This document shows positions 1 through 10,101 of a stretch of 57,709 nt of DNA, piece after piece. The notes under the pieces were generated by a model, which was given only the letters and a program-made list of their open reading frames with translations, was not told where the DNA came from and did not search any database. A program made the position numbers and the translations under genes. This DNA comes from Betaproteobacteria bacterium (lineage in GTDB: Bacteria > Pseudomonadota > Gammaproteobacteria > Burkholderiales > Ferrovaceae). Positions within the stretch are counted from its first letter, which is position 1, and every line of letters starts with the position of its first letter. The stretch covers positions 1 to 57,709 of the forward strand of contig JAGWTQ010000002.1 in NCBI GenBank assembly GCA_028868905.1, written 5' to 3'.

Positions 1-30
1 AACTGGAAATTTCAATTCCCCAGTAAGGAC

Positions 31-2201
<2,171 letters not shown>

Positions 2202-2204
2202 TCA

Positions 2205-2237
2205 AATAAAAAAGCCCTATCTTGACGATAGGGCTTT
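2205..2237 (-). terminator. Intrinsic terminator or attenuator between rpmA and obgE
   Basis: Read on the minus strand, AAAGCCCTATC and GATAGGGCTTT form a perfect 11-bp stem (2227-2237 with 2211-2221) around a five-base loop. A run of T residues follows immediately (2205-2210). It lies 18 bases after the rpmA stop and ends only three bases before the obgE ATG, so the U-tract occupies the space where a ribosome-binding site would be. It should end much of the rplU-rpmA transcription and limit obgE/proB expression. Confidence 0.85.
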
Positions 2238-2255
2238 CCTGGAAAGGGGGAGCCC

Positions 2256-2525
2256 TCAGGCCGCCGGGGTCAGGGGTTCGATCGTGACGATCTTGTCCTG
2301 CAGCGGACCCTTGTTGCGGAAGGCCACCCGCCCGTCCACTTTCGCGAACAGGGTGTGATCCTTGCCCATGCCCACGTTGGGGCCTGCATGGATGCGGGTG
2401 CCACGCTGGCGAACGATGATGCTGCCGGCCGAGACCAGCTGGCCGCCGTAGGCCTTGATGCCCAGTCGTTTCGATTCGGAATCGCGTCCGTTGCGGGAAC
2501 TCCCGCCTGCCTTTTTATGTGCCAT
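2256..2525 (-). CDS. rpmA: 50S ribosomal protein L27
   Basis: Ribosomal protein L27 (89 aa) sits near the peptidyl-transferase centre, where its N-terminal tail contacts the tRNA acceptor ends. The sequence starts [19 protein letters not shown], the canonical mature N terminus without the cleavable extension seen in Firmicutes. It continues with the conserved [10 protein letters not shown] and GKDHTLFA segments. It lies 10 bases downstream of rplU, as in most proteobacteria, and shares its promoter. A strong intrinsic terminator follows. Confidence 0.98.
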   Translation of the reverse strand: MAHKKAGGSSRNGRDSESKRLGIKAYGGQLVSAGSIIVRQRGTRIHAGPNVGMGKDHTLFAKVDGRVAFRNKGPLQDKIVTIEPLTPAA

Positions 2526-2535
2526 GGCTTAAACC

Positions 2536-2850
2536 TCAACCTGCGGTGATGGTGTCGATTTGCACTTCAGTGAACCCCTGGCGGTGTCCCTGGTGCTTCT
2601 GGTAATGCTTGCGGCGGCGCATCTTGAAAATTTTGACCTTGTCGTGCCGGCCATGGGACAGCACCGTGGCGGTCACTTTGGCACCGTTGACCAGGGGACG
2701 GCCAAACGTGACGGCATCGCCGTCAGCGACCATAAGGACCTGGTCCAGTTGCACCTGGGCGCCCACTTCCGCGGGAATGAGCTCGATTTTCAGTTTTTCG
2801 CCGGACTGCACTCGGTACTGTTTGCCGCCGGCCTTGATTACAGCGTACAT
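2536..2850 (-). CDS. rplU: 50S ribosomal protein L21
   Basis: Ribosomal protein L21 (104 aa), a 23S rRNA-binding protein of the large subunit. The N terminus [14 protein letters not shown] and the C-terminal stretch [16 protein letters not shown] are diagnostic of the family. It is first in the rplU-rpmA-obgE-proB unit, 39 bases downstream of the -10 element of a near-consensus promoter. Confidence 0.98.
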   Translation of the reverse strand: MYAVIKAGGKQYRVQSGEKLKIELIPAEVGAQVQLDQVLMVADGDAVTFGRPLVNGAKVTATVLSHGRHDKVKIFKMRRRKHYQKHQGHRQGFTEVQIDTITAG

Positions 2851-2888
2851 GACGACGCTCCCTGCCTGTTCGAATCAATGAATCCGCA

Positions 2889-2918
2889 ACTATACCTTTT
2901 CCTCACCCCTGTTGTCAA
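2889..2918 (-). promoter_or_regulatory. Sigma-70 promoter of rplU-rpmA
   Basis: On the minus strand a perfect -35 TTGACA (2913-2918) is separated by 18 bp from TATAGT (2889-2894). It faces rplU with a leader of about 30 bases, as expected for a strong ribosomal-protein promoter. The ispB promoter lies back-to-back with it. Confidence 0.85.
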
Positions 2919-2960
2919 AACCAATCAAGCCCTTACCGGATTCCCCGGGGTCCGGGCGCG

Positions 2961-2990
2961 TTGACAGAATCCGTCGGCTCTCCCTACCAT
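2961..2990 (+). promoter_or_regulatory. Sigma-70 promoter of ispB
   Basis: A perfect TTGACA (2961-2966) is followed after 18 bp by TACCAT (2985-2990). Transcription would start near 2997, leaving a very short leader before the first GTG at 3009. That favours one of the later in-frame GTG codons as the ispB start. Confidence 0.65.
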
Positions 2991-3008
2991 TGACCCTCCC
3001 GCTTAGCC

Positions 3009-4007
3009 GTGCCATCAGAGAAGGTGTCCGTTTCCGTGAGCTTTGATCAAATCCGCCAGTTAATCGAAGAAGACATGGCGGCGGTGGATCGCGTCATCCG
3101 CACGCAGCTTCACTCCGATGTCGTTCTGGTGCGCCAGGTTTCCGAATACATCATCCACAGTGGCGGCAAGCGCCTGCGTCCGGTGCTCACCCTGCTGGCG
3201 GCCAAGGCGCTGGGTTATGCCGGGACACATCATCACACGCTGGCCGCCGTGGTGGAATTCATCCACACTGCCACCCTGCTGCACGATGACGTGGTGGATA
3301 AATCCGAAATGCGGCGCGGGCAGAAAACGGCCAACGAACTGTTCGGCAATGCCGCCAGCGTGCTGGTGGGCGACTTCGTGTATTCGCGCTCCTTCCAGAT
3401 GATGGTTTCGGTGGGGGACATGCGAGTCATGCAGGTGCTGGCCGATGCCACCAACGTCATTGCCGAAGGGGAAGTGCTGCAGCTGCTCAATTGCCACGAT
3501 CCGGACGTGGACGAAGCGCGCTACCTGCAGGTGATCCGCTACAAGACGGCCAAGCTGTTCGAGGCGGCCGCCCGCCTGGGCGCCCTCCTGGCGGGAGCGC
3601 CGGATGCGGTCGAGCAAGGCCTCGCGGCTTTTGGCGCCCATTTGGGCACGGCCTTCCAGATCATCGACGACGTCCTGGATTATTCCGGGGACTTGTCCGA
3701 AACAGGCAAAAACCTGGGCGACGATCTGGCCGAAGGCAAGGCAACGCTCCCTCTCATTCACGTCATGCGCGAAGGCCCGCCAGCCGATGCGGCGCTGATC
3801 CGGAATGCCATCGTTGAAGGCGGAGGGCAATCCCTGCCGGCGGTGGCTGCCGTGATCCGGGAAAGCGGGGCGCTGGATTATGCCCGTGACTGTGCCCAGC
3901 GCGAATCGGATGCGGCTTGTGCCGCGCTGAAAGGCATCATGCCCGATTCTCCCTACCGGGACGCACTGGAACAGTTGGCCCACCTGGCCGTGAACCGCTC
4001 CCGCTGA
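3009..4007 (+). CDS. ispB: Polyprenyl (octaprenyl) diphosphate synthase
   Basis: Trans-prenyltransferase adding isopentenyl diphosphate units to make the C40-type side chain of quinones. Both aspartate-rich magnesium-binding motifs are present: DDVVD near residue 94 (in LLHDDVVDKSEMRRG) and DDVLD in IIDDVLDYSGD near residue 220. The protein is all-helical and, at up to 332 aa, family-sized. Three in-frame GTG codons (3009, 3024, 3036) are possible starts. The one at 3036 (VSFDQIRQ) matches where homologues usually begin, and 3024 is preceded by AGAGAAG. The chain length of the product cannot be read from the sequence. Confidence 0.92.
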   Translation: MPSEKVSVSVSFDQIRQLIEEDMAAVDRVIRTQLHSDVVLVRQVSEYIIHSGGKRLRPVLTLLAAKALGYAGTHHHTLAAVVEFIHTATLLHDDVVDKSEMRRGQKTANELFGNAASVLVGDFVYSRSFQMMVSVGDMRVMQVLADATNVIAEGEVLQLLNCHDPDVDEARYLQVIRYKTAKLFEAAARLGALLAGAPDAVEQGLAAFGAHLGTAFQIIDDVLDYSGDLSETGKNLGDDLAEGKATLPLIHVMREGPPADAALIRNAIVEGGGQSLPAVAAVIRESGALDYARDCAQRESDAACAALKGIMPDSPYRDALEQLAHLAVNRSR

Positions 4008-4018
4008 ATTCCTGCCCC

Positions 4019-4726
4019 ATGCCCCGGCCGATTGCCCTGTTCAGGCACTATCCCACGGAAGGGCCTGCGTATTTCGGTGATTTCCTGGATGGCGAAGCCT
4101 ATCCGTGGCAACTGGTGGCGCTGGACGAAGGTATGCCCGTACCCCCCACGGCCGACGGCTTTGCCGGGCTGGTGTTCATGGGCGGCCCCATGAGCGTCAA
4201 CGACGACCTGCCCTGGATTCCCCCCGTGCTGCGCCTGATTCGCGATGCCGTGGCGCGTGGTGTGCCGGTGCTGGGCCATTGCCTGGGGTCGCAACTCATG
4301 AGCAAGGCCCTGGGCGGTCAGGTGACGCAAAACCTCCTGAAGGAAATCGGTTGGGGTGCGGTGCGCGTGCGGAACACGCCAAAAGCCCGGCGCTGGTTTG
4401 GCGAGGTGGAAACGTTCGAGGCGTTTCACTGGCACGGCGAAACCTGGAGCCTGCCGCCCGGAGCCGAATTGCTGGCGGGCAGCGAGGCCTGTCCGCACCA
4501 GGCGTTTGCGCTGGGCCCTCATCTGGGCATGCAGTTTCATGTGGAAATGACCGAAGCTTACGTGCGCAGCTGGTGTGAAGGCGGCCGGCGGGAAATCGAA
4601 TCAAGCCACAGCCCGGCCGTGCAGTCCGTGGCGACGATACTGGAACTGATGCCGCGCAAGCTGCCAGCCATGACCGACAGGGCGCGCCACATCTACCGCG
4701 TCTGGATGGAAGGGCTGGCCCGCTAG
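4019..4726 (+). CDS. Class I glutamine amidotransferase-like protein
   Basis: A 235-aa stand-alone GATase1 domain of the GMP-synthase-like type. The nucleophile elbow GHCLGSQLMSKALGG carries the catalytic Cys, and FHVEMTE near the C terminus supplies the His and Glu of the triad, so glutamine hydrolysis looks possible. The substrate is unknown; related proteins include enzymes acting on gamma-glutamyl compounds. I chose the ATG at 4019 because the longer frame from 3917 runs through the end of ispB. The stop codon overlaps that of the convergent hydrolase at 4723-4725. Confidence 0.8.
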   Translation: MPRPIALFRHYPTEGPAYFGDFLDGEAYPWQLVALDEGMPVPPTADGFAGLVFMGGPMSVNDDLPWIPPVLRLIRDAVARGVPVLGHCLGSQLMSKALGGQVTQNLLKEIGWGAVRVRNTPKARRWFGEVETFEAFHWHGETWSLPPGAELLAGSEACPHQAFALGPHLGMQFHVEMTEAYVRSWCEGGRREIESSHSPAVQSVATILELMPRKLPAMTDRARHIYRVWMEGLAR

Positions 4727-5541
4727 GCCTTCTCTGCCAGAAACGGGCGGATGGCTGCCAGGAACTGTTCCGGTGCCTGCAGCTGGGGCACGTGGGCGCA
4801 ACCAGGCAACACGGCGAGCCGTGCATCCGGCAGTCCGGCCGCGAGTTCCCGGGACATGGCCGGAGGCGTGGCTTCATCTTCTTCCCCCACCAGCACCAGG
4901 GCCGGTACGCGCAGCGTGTGCAACTGATCGCGCAGGTCCAGGGTCGCCAGCGCTGCACAGGCCTGCTGGAAGGTGTCCGGGTTCACAGCCAGGAAACGTT
5001 GCCGGCGTTCTGCCACCAAACCAGGATTGGCCTCCTGATAAGCTGCAGAAAACAGGCGTCGCATGGCCACGTCGGCGATGGCATCCAGGCCTTTCTCGCG
5101 TGCCGCGGTCGACATGTTGCGGAACGCGGCACGCCCGCCTTCGCTGAAGCACGCACCGCAATCGGCCAGGATCAGGCGTCCTGCCAGGTCGGGGTGACGC
5201 AGGGCGGCGAGCAAGGTCACAAAGCCGCCATAGCCGTTGCCCATCACGGTGGGCTGCCGGTCGAATGCGAAGGCTTTCAGTCCTTCGGCCACACGGTCAG
5301 CCACCGCTTCCAGACCCCCTTCCGCAGGGGAAGAGGCGCCGAAACCCGGCAAGGAAAGAATGACCACGCGGTGCGTTTCGCTGAGGGGAGCTGCGATGCG
5401 GTCAAAACTGCTGTCGTCGGCCAGCAGCGAATGGCACAGCACCAAGGGGGGGCCATCGCCTGCGACCCGCGCGGAAATCCGGTGCGGGCCGAGCGACCGG
5501 GTTTCGGTTCGGAACGGGGGACGGTTGTTGTCCATGGGCAT
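4723..5541 (-). CDS. Alpha/beta hydrolase-fold protein with Gly at the nucleophile position
   Basis: A 272-aa alpha/beta-hydrolase resembling the 3-oxoadipate enol-lactonase group. The oxyanion region (LVLCHSLLADDSSFD) and the strand LSLPGFGASSP are normal, as are the late acidic loop VGEEDEATPP and the C-terminal histidine motif GCAHVPQLQAPEQF. The nucleophile elbow reads MGNGYGG, so residue 103 is Gly (GGC) where Ser is expected. The protein is therefore either not a hydrolase or a degenerate one. It lies 6 bases downstream of the aldehyde dehydrogenase gene, so the two are probably co-transcribed. Confidence 0.8.
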   Translation of the reverse strand: MPMDNNRPPFRTETRSLGPHRISARVAGDGPPLVLCHSLLADDSSFDRIAAPLSETHRVVILSLPGFGASSPAEGGLEAVADRVAEGLKAFAFDRQPTVMGNGYGGFVTLLAALRHPDLAGRLILADCGACFSEGGRAAFRNMSTAAREKGLDAIADVAMRRLFSAAYQEANPGLVAERRQRFLAVNPDTFQQACAALATLDLRDQLHTLRVPALVLVGEEDEATPPAMSRELAAGLPDARLAVLPGCAHVPQLQAPEQFLAAIRPFLAEKA

Positions 5542-5547
5542 TCCGGC

Positions 5548-7089
5548 TTAATTGAGCCGCGGCTGGCTGGCGGTGTCGCGATACCAGTCGAACGGCGTCT
5601 CATCCATGCGCAGCATGACGCTTTTGGTTTCGAAATGCTGGTCAAAGGATTCTGTCCCGCACTCCCGGCCAATGCCGGAATCCTTGACCCCGCCCCAGGG
5701 AGATGCCGGATCGAGCCGGTGGTGATCGTTGACCCAGACGATCCCGCATTGCAGGCGTGCCGCCACGCGGTGCGCCCGGGTCAGGTTGTTGGTGCGGATG
5801 GCGCCTGCGAGGCCGAACTGGGAATGATTGGCCAGCGCCAGCCCTTCCTCTTCCGTGGAGAAGCGCGAGATCGACACGAAGGGGCCAAACACCTCCTCCT
5901 GGAAAATTCGCATGTTGGCCGTCACGTCGGCAAACACCGTGGGTTCAACGTAGAACCCGCTTTTCAGGGCAGGGTCATCCGGAATGCGGCCGCCGGCCAC
6001 CAGTCGCGCCCGGTCTTCCTCCAGGCCGATGCGGATGTAGTTGAGGACCCGCTGTTGCTGCCGCAACGAAACCACGGGACCCAGCTGGACTGACGGGTCG
6101 ATGGGATTTCCGATCCGTATGGTTTTTGCCTTGGCCGCCAGCTTTTCCACAAACTGGTCGTATACCTTCTCCTGGACGATCTGCCGGCTGCCGCAGATGC
6201 AGGTCTGTCCTGCGCCGATGAAAGCGCCGAAAGCCGCGTAATTGACGGCCTGGTCCACGTCATAGTCGTCAAACACCAGCACCGGCGTTTTTCCGCCCAG
6301 TTCCAGGGTCTGGTGGGCGAAGTTGCTGGCAGCCAGTGCTCCGGTGATGCGTCCGGCTTCAGTGCCGCCGGTCAACACCCATTTGGCAAGTCCCGGATGG
6401 GTGGCAAGCGCCCGGCCTGTGGTGGGCCCAAGTCCGGTAATGACGTTGAAAACTCCGGGCGGCAGGCCGGCCTCAACGAACAGGGCAGCCAGCCTCAGTG
6501 TTGTCAGGGGGGTGTATTCGGAAGGTTTGACCACGGTGGTGCAACCGGAAGCCAGGGTGGGGGCCAGGCTTTTCATGAGGATCATGAGCGGGTGGTTGAA
6601 GGGGGTGGAATTGCCGACCACGCCCACGGGAGTGCGTACCGTGTAGTTGAAATAGTTTCCATCCACCGGAATTACCGAGTCCCGTCGCGCAATGGCAAGC
6701 CCGGCGTTGTAGCGAAGGAAGTCGGGAAGACGCGAAATCTGGGCGCGTGTTTCATTGACGGGCCGTCCGTTGTTGGTGGTTTCCAGTTGGAAGAACTCTT
6801 CAAGATGGGCTTCGAAGGCATCGGCCAACTTGTTGATGAGTTTGGCGCGGGTGCGGTTGGACAGGTCGGCCCAGTCGCTGCGCTTGAAAGCGGTCCGAGC
6901 GCTTTGCACGGCCCGGTCCACGTCTGCATCGCTGGCGTGGCTGATATGCGCCAGCACGGCGCCGGTGGCTGGGTTGATGACTTCCAGGGTGTCGCTGCGG
7001 GTGGCCTGGACTTCGCGGCCGTCGATAAACAATCCGTGCAGCGGCTGAGCGTTGCTGGCAGAGGCTGCTGAATGCGTGGCGTTGGGCAT
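5548..7089 (-). CDS. NAD(P)-dependent aldehyde dehydrogenase
   Basis: A 513-aa member of the aldehyde dehydrogenase superfamily, oxidising an aldehyde to the acid. The general-base Glu is in LELGGK and the catalytic Cys in GQTCICGSR. The nucleotide-binding segment is VVKPSEYTP followed by GLGPTTGRALATHP. The C-terminal WGGVKDSGIGRECG motif is typical of betaine-, hydroxymuconic- and vanillin-type enzymes. It shares a locus with a GntR repressor and an aromatic-acid-type importer, so I infer a role in catabolism of an imported acid; the substrate is unknown. The start ATG at 7089 is followed by an Ala/Ser-rich N terminus. Confidence 0.92.
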   Translation of the reverse strand: MPNATHSAASASNAQPLHGLFIDGREVQATRSDTLEVINPATGAVLAHISHASDADVDRAVQSARTAFKRSDWADLSNRTRAKLINKLADAFEAHLEEFFQLETTNNGRPVNETRAQISRLPDFLRYNAGLAIARRDSVIPVDGNYFNYTVRTPVGVVGNSTPFNHPLMILMKSLAPTLASGCTTVVKPSEYTPLTTLRLAALFVEAGLPPGVFNVITGLGPTTGRALATHPGLAKWVLTGGTEAGRITGALAASNFAHQTLELGGKTPVLVFDDYDVDQAVNYAAFGAFIGAGQTCICGSRQIVQEKVYDQFVEKLAAKAKTIRIGNPIDPSVQLGPVVSLRQQQRVLNYIRIGLEEDRARLVAGGRIPDDPALKSGFYVEPTVFADVTANMRIFQEEVFGPFVSISRFSTEEEGLALANHSQFGLAGAIRTNNLTRAHRVAARLQCGIVWVNDHHRLDPASPWGGVKDSGIGRECGTESFDQHFETKSVMLRMDETPFDWYRDTASQPRLN

Positions 7090-7112
7090 GATGGATCCTC
7101 GAGGGGTCGATA

Positions 7113-7787
7113 CTAGCGGGTCACGAGCATGCGCGAGAGCGCGGAGCTGACCCGGATTGCGGCAGATTCGATGTGCTGCTCGGCCAGCCGAACCGCACGT
7201 CGGGCATTGCGTTCCTGCAGCGCGTCAATGATGTGGCCGTGTTCTTCAATCACTTGCGCGGGGTTGCCCTGTTTCATGGCGGTGAGACTGACCAGGACCG
7301 CCCGCTCCATTTGTCCCACCAGGGTGCCGATCTGGTCACTCAAGCGACGATTGGCGGACAGGATGGCCAGGCGCTGATGGAATGTGCGGTTGTATTCCGC
7401 AAAGCCTCCGGCCCAGCGGCTGGCGTCAAAGCTGCGGAATTCGTCGAGCTCTTCCAGGTCCTGTTCTCCGGCATGTCGCACGACGCGTTCCATGCAGGCC
7501 ACTTCCAGAACCTGCCGCAAATCAAACATGTCCTGGACGTCGGAGAGGGATATGGGAGCGACGCGATAGCCCTGGCGCGGCGTCGTGATGACCAGACCTT
7601 CCCGTTCAAGGTGCATCAGGGCATCGCGCACGGGGGACTTGCTGACCCCGAAACGGGTGGCAAGTTCGGCTTCACGGATTTCGCTGCCCGGGGGAATCTG
7701 GCAACGCAGGATATCGGCCCGCAATTGCGCGTGAACCGTTTCGCGCAGCAGTTTCTTTTCGGGGGCTGTGGTCAGTGTCTGTGGCAT
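7113..7787 (-). CDS. GntR-family transcriptional regulator, FCD type
   Basis: A 224-aa regulator. The winged helix-turn-helix is at residues 15-80 (REAELATRFGVSKSPVRDALMHLEREGLV), followed by an all-helical FCD ligand-binding domain with metal-coordinating-type residues such as the His in YNRTFHQRL. It is transcribed with, or just upstream of, the aldehyde dehydrogenase (23-base gap) and divergently from the MFS gene at 8014. Two identical palindromes in the divergent region are its likely operators. The effector is probably the substrate of the neighbouring enzymes, but this is inference. Confidence 0.9.
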   Translation of the reverse strand: MPQTLTTAPEKKLLRETVHAQLRADILRCQIPPGSEIREAELATRFGVSKSPVRDALMHLEREGLVITTPRQGYRVAPISLSDVQDMFDLRQVLEVACMERVVRHAGEQDLEELDEFRSFDASRWAGGFAEYNRTFHQRLAILSANRRLSDQIGTLVGQMERAVLVSLTAMKQGNPAQVIEEHGHIIDALQERNARRAVRLAEQHIESAAIRVSSALSRMLVTR

Positions 7788-7822
7788 GAAAAGGCCGGAA
7801 GTTCAAAGTTGAAAAAATTTTA

Positions 7823-7832
7823 TGATATATCA
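7823..7832. promoter_or_regulatory. Palindromic operator candidate 1 (TGATATATCA)
   Basis: A perfect 10-bp palindrome, TGATATATCA, lies 35 bases upstream of the GntR-type gene. An identical copy occurs at 7921-7930. The 7788-8013 intergenic region is strikingly AT-rich compared with its surroundings, so the exact duplication of the palindrome is the informative part. Confidence 0.6.
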
Positions 7833-7920
7833 GAAAATTCATCAACAAATAAATAACATACTGTATTTAATGAGTATTTAATTTATTTTGCGCTTTTGAT
7901 ATTGCATTTTAAAAAAATCG

Positions 7921-7930
7921 TGATATATCA
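7921..7930. promoter_or_regulatory. Palindromic operator candidate 2 (TGATATATCA)
   Basis: Second exact copy of the palindrome at 7823-7832, with its centre 98 bp away and 83 bases upstream of the MFS start. One copy sits near each divergent gene, the arrangement expected if one dimeric repressor controls both directions or forms a loop. Confidence 0.6.
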
Positions 7931-8013
7931 TGGCCGGGACTCATCTGCACGGACTGCACCCGGCCGGACTGTTCGGCCGCATACACCCAAAACACGCAGC
8001 GCGAGGAGGAGAT

Positions 8014-9360
8014 ATGGCATCCAGCGTCAATACGGGCGCAAGGCTTGATCGTCTACCGATTTCTTCGTTCCATCGACGGGTCCGCATGCTGATTGGCATC
8101 GGGATGTTTTTTGATGGGTTTGACATCTACATTGCCGCAACCGTGCTGGGAGCTACGCTTCACAGCGGGTTTTCCACCATGGCCCAGAATGCCCTGTTCG
8201 TGTCTGCCACGTTTGTGGGCATGATGTTGGGGTCATTCATGACCGGTTTTCTGGGTGACCGGTATGGAAGGCGCTTTACCTACCAGTTCAATTTGCTGCT
8301 TTTTGGCGGCGCATCCCTGCTGGCAGCCTTTGCTCCCAACATGACCGCGCTGATCCTGCTGCGCCTTGTCATGGGAATTGGCCTTGGGGCTGAAAACGTC
8401 GTCGGCTACTCGACGCTGACGGAGTTTGTTCCTGCACGGGTTCGCGGCAAGTGGCTGGGCGGGATGGCCGTGTTTGTCGTCTCGGGTTTGCCGGTGGCGG
8501 CCTTGACCAGCACGTACGTGATTCCTGCGTTCTCATGGAGAGCCATGTTCATTCTGGGCGGGATTGGTGGGGCGGTGGTGTGGTACCTGCGCAAATCCCT
8601 GCCGGAATCTCCGCGCTGGCTTGAGTCCGTCGGGCGCCTTGAAGAGGCGGAAGCGCTGATGCGCCAGATCGAGGCGGAGGCTTCGGCCGGGAAACCGTTG
8701 CCCGAACCCGAGCGGCAATCGGCTCCTGCAGAATCCTATGAATTGTCGAGCCTTTGGGGCCCTCAGCTGTTGCCGCGCATGGTTGTGGGCAGCGTGGCCT
8801 TGATTGTCATCAACACGCTGCTCTATGGTTTTGTCACCTGGTTGCCCACGTTTTTCGTCAAGCAGGGCCTGACCATTGCCACCTCGTTTCAGTATTCCAT
8901 GCTGATGTCGATCGGGGCTCCGATAGGATCGGCCATCGGTGCGCTTTCGTCCGATGTCTGGGGGCGTAAGCCGACCATCGCCATTTCCTCGTTGCTGGCG
9001 ATTGTTTTCGGCTTCATTTATCCGTTCGTCAATGATCCCGTATTGCTGCCAATGGTGGGCTTCGCACTGACCGTGCCCATTTACGTGCTGGTGGCCTTGC
9101 TATTCGGCATCTATATTCCGGAGCTTTTTCCGACGGAAGTGCGCTTGCGCGCATCGGGGATTTGCAACACATTCGGACGGGGCGCCACCATTGGAACGCC
9201 GTTCCTGGTGGTATGGCTGTTCTCGAATTACGGCATCCGGGGGGTGTTGGCGCTCATGATCGGGCTTCTGCTCACCCTCATCGTGGTGGTGCTGAAATTC
9301 GGCGTGGAATCGGGAAAAAGGAGCCTGGAACAGATGGGCTATGCTGCAAAAGTGGCATGA
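8014..9360 (+). CDS. MFS transporter, aromatic-acid/metabolite:proton symporter type
   Basis: A 448-aa inner-membrane transporter with about twelve hydrophobic segments. It shows the loop 2-3 signature GDRYGRRFTYQF, its second-half counterpart SDVWGRKPTIA, and DGFDIYIAA in the first helix as in acid:proton symporters. I chose the ATG at 8014 because it is preceded by AGGAGGA at ideal distance; a frame open from 7930 starts inside the operator palindrome. It is divergent from the GntR repressor and the aldehyde dehydrogenase, suggesting uptake of the compound they degrade. Confidence 0.9.
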   Translation: MASSVNTGARLDRLPISSFHRRVRMLIGIGMFFDGFDIYIAATVLGATLHSGFSTMAQNALFVSATFVGMMLGSFMTGFLGDRYGRRFTYQFNLLLFGGASLLAAFAPNMTALILLRLVMGIGLGAENVVGYSTLTEFVPARVRGKWLGGMAVFVVSGLPVAALTSTYVIPAFSWRAMFILGGIGGAVVWYLRKSLPESPRWLESVGRLEEAEALMRQIEAEASAGKPLPEPERQSAPAESYELSSLWGPQLLPRMVVGSVALIVINTLLYGFVTWLPTFFVKQGLTIATSFQYSMLMSIGAPIGSAIGALSSDVWGRKPTIAISSLLAIVFGFIYPFVNDPVLLPMVGFALTVPIYVLVALLFGIYIPELFPTEVRLRASGICNTFGRGATIGTPFLVVWLFSNYGIRGVLALMIGLLLTLIVVVLKFGVESGKRSLEQMGYAAKVA

Positions 9361-9413
9361 TTTGGAAGCGCTCTCTGGCAAGGGGGCCGACAGTACGGTA
9401 GAATGCCGCGTTT

Positions 9414-9490
<77 letters not shown>

Positions 9491-9655
9491 ATTTTCTTTT
9501 CTCAAGCAAGCTTGCGGTGTTTTGATATCCGACGGCTTTGCAACGATTTTCTCCCCCTGACCTTTCGTTAAAAATTCGCCACCAGGAACCTGGGCGTTCT
9601 TGCGATACGCTTTCGGCTCAAGGTGGCGAAAGGGGGGACGATAGGGACCGTACGG

Positions 9656-10024
9656 TTACTGGTGCACGCGGTCCTGGGTCTGGGTGCGGTCCCGGGTCTG
9701 ATCACGGGTTTGGTCACCGCTCTGATCACGGGTCCGGTCGCGTGTTTGGTCGCGACTCTGGGTTCCCGTTCCTTGTCCTCCAGCCTTTTCCCGTGTCTGG
9801 GTTTGCGTTTGGGTTTGTGTTTGTTCGCGCGTCTGGGTCTGTGTCTGGGCTCCGCTTTGGGATCCGCCACCGTAGCCACCACTGCCACCACCACTGCCGC
9901 CACCGCCACCGCCGCCACCACCGCCGCCACCGCCGCCACCACCACCACCGGCAGCCAGCGCAGCACCGACCAGCAACGTGCCCAGCATCAGGGCCAGCGG
10001 TCTGCTCAAGTTTGGCCTATTCAT
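9656..10024 (-). CDS. Secreted low-complexity protein: polyglycine plus Gln-Thr/Asp-Arg repeats
   Basis: A 122-aa protein of unknown function. It has a signal peptide (MNRPNLSRPLALMLGTLLVG, then ALA), a run of 18 consecutive glycines grading into GGGS/GGY, a Gln-Thr repeat tract (QTQTREQTQTQTQTQ) and a charged tail of RDQTRDRTRDQ-type repeats. The start at 10024 has AAGGAG nine bases upstream; an ATG two codons earlier (10030) is too close to that site. The tail would be disordered and strongly polar. Opposite-strand frames over this stretch are His/Arg-rich or hydrophobic artefacts of the repeat. I do not know a family function. Confidence 0.7.
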   Translation of the reverse strand: MNRPNLSRPLALMLGTLLVGAALAAGGGGGGGGGGGGGGGGGGSGGGSGGYGGGSQSGAQTQTQTREQTQTQTQTQTREKAGGQGTGTQSRDQTRDRTRDQSGDQTRDQTRDRTQTQDRVHQ

Positions 10025-10101
10025 GTGCATTCACTCCTTTTAAGCATTGGGTTAATGAAGGCGGGCCTTTCCGGAAAGGGCGGACCCGCCAGGGAATCAT
10101 T

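Noticed and set aside
9890-9955. Short GGY repeats considered as a CRISPR or regulatory repeat array
   Set aside because: There are no spacers; it is an in-frame glycine-codon microsatellite.
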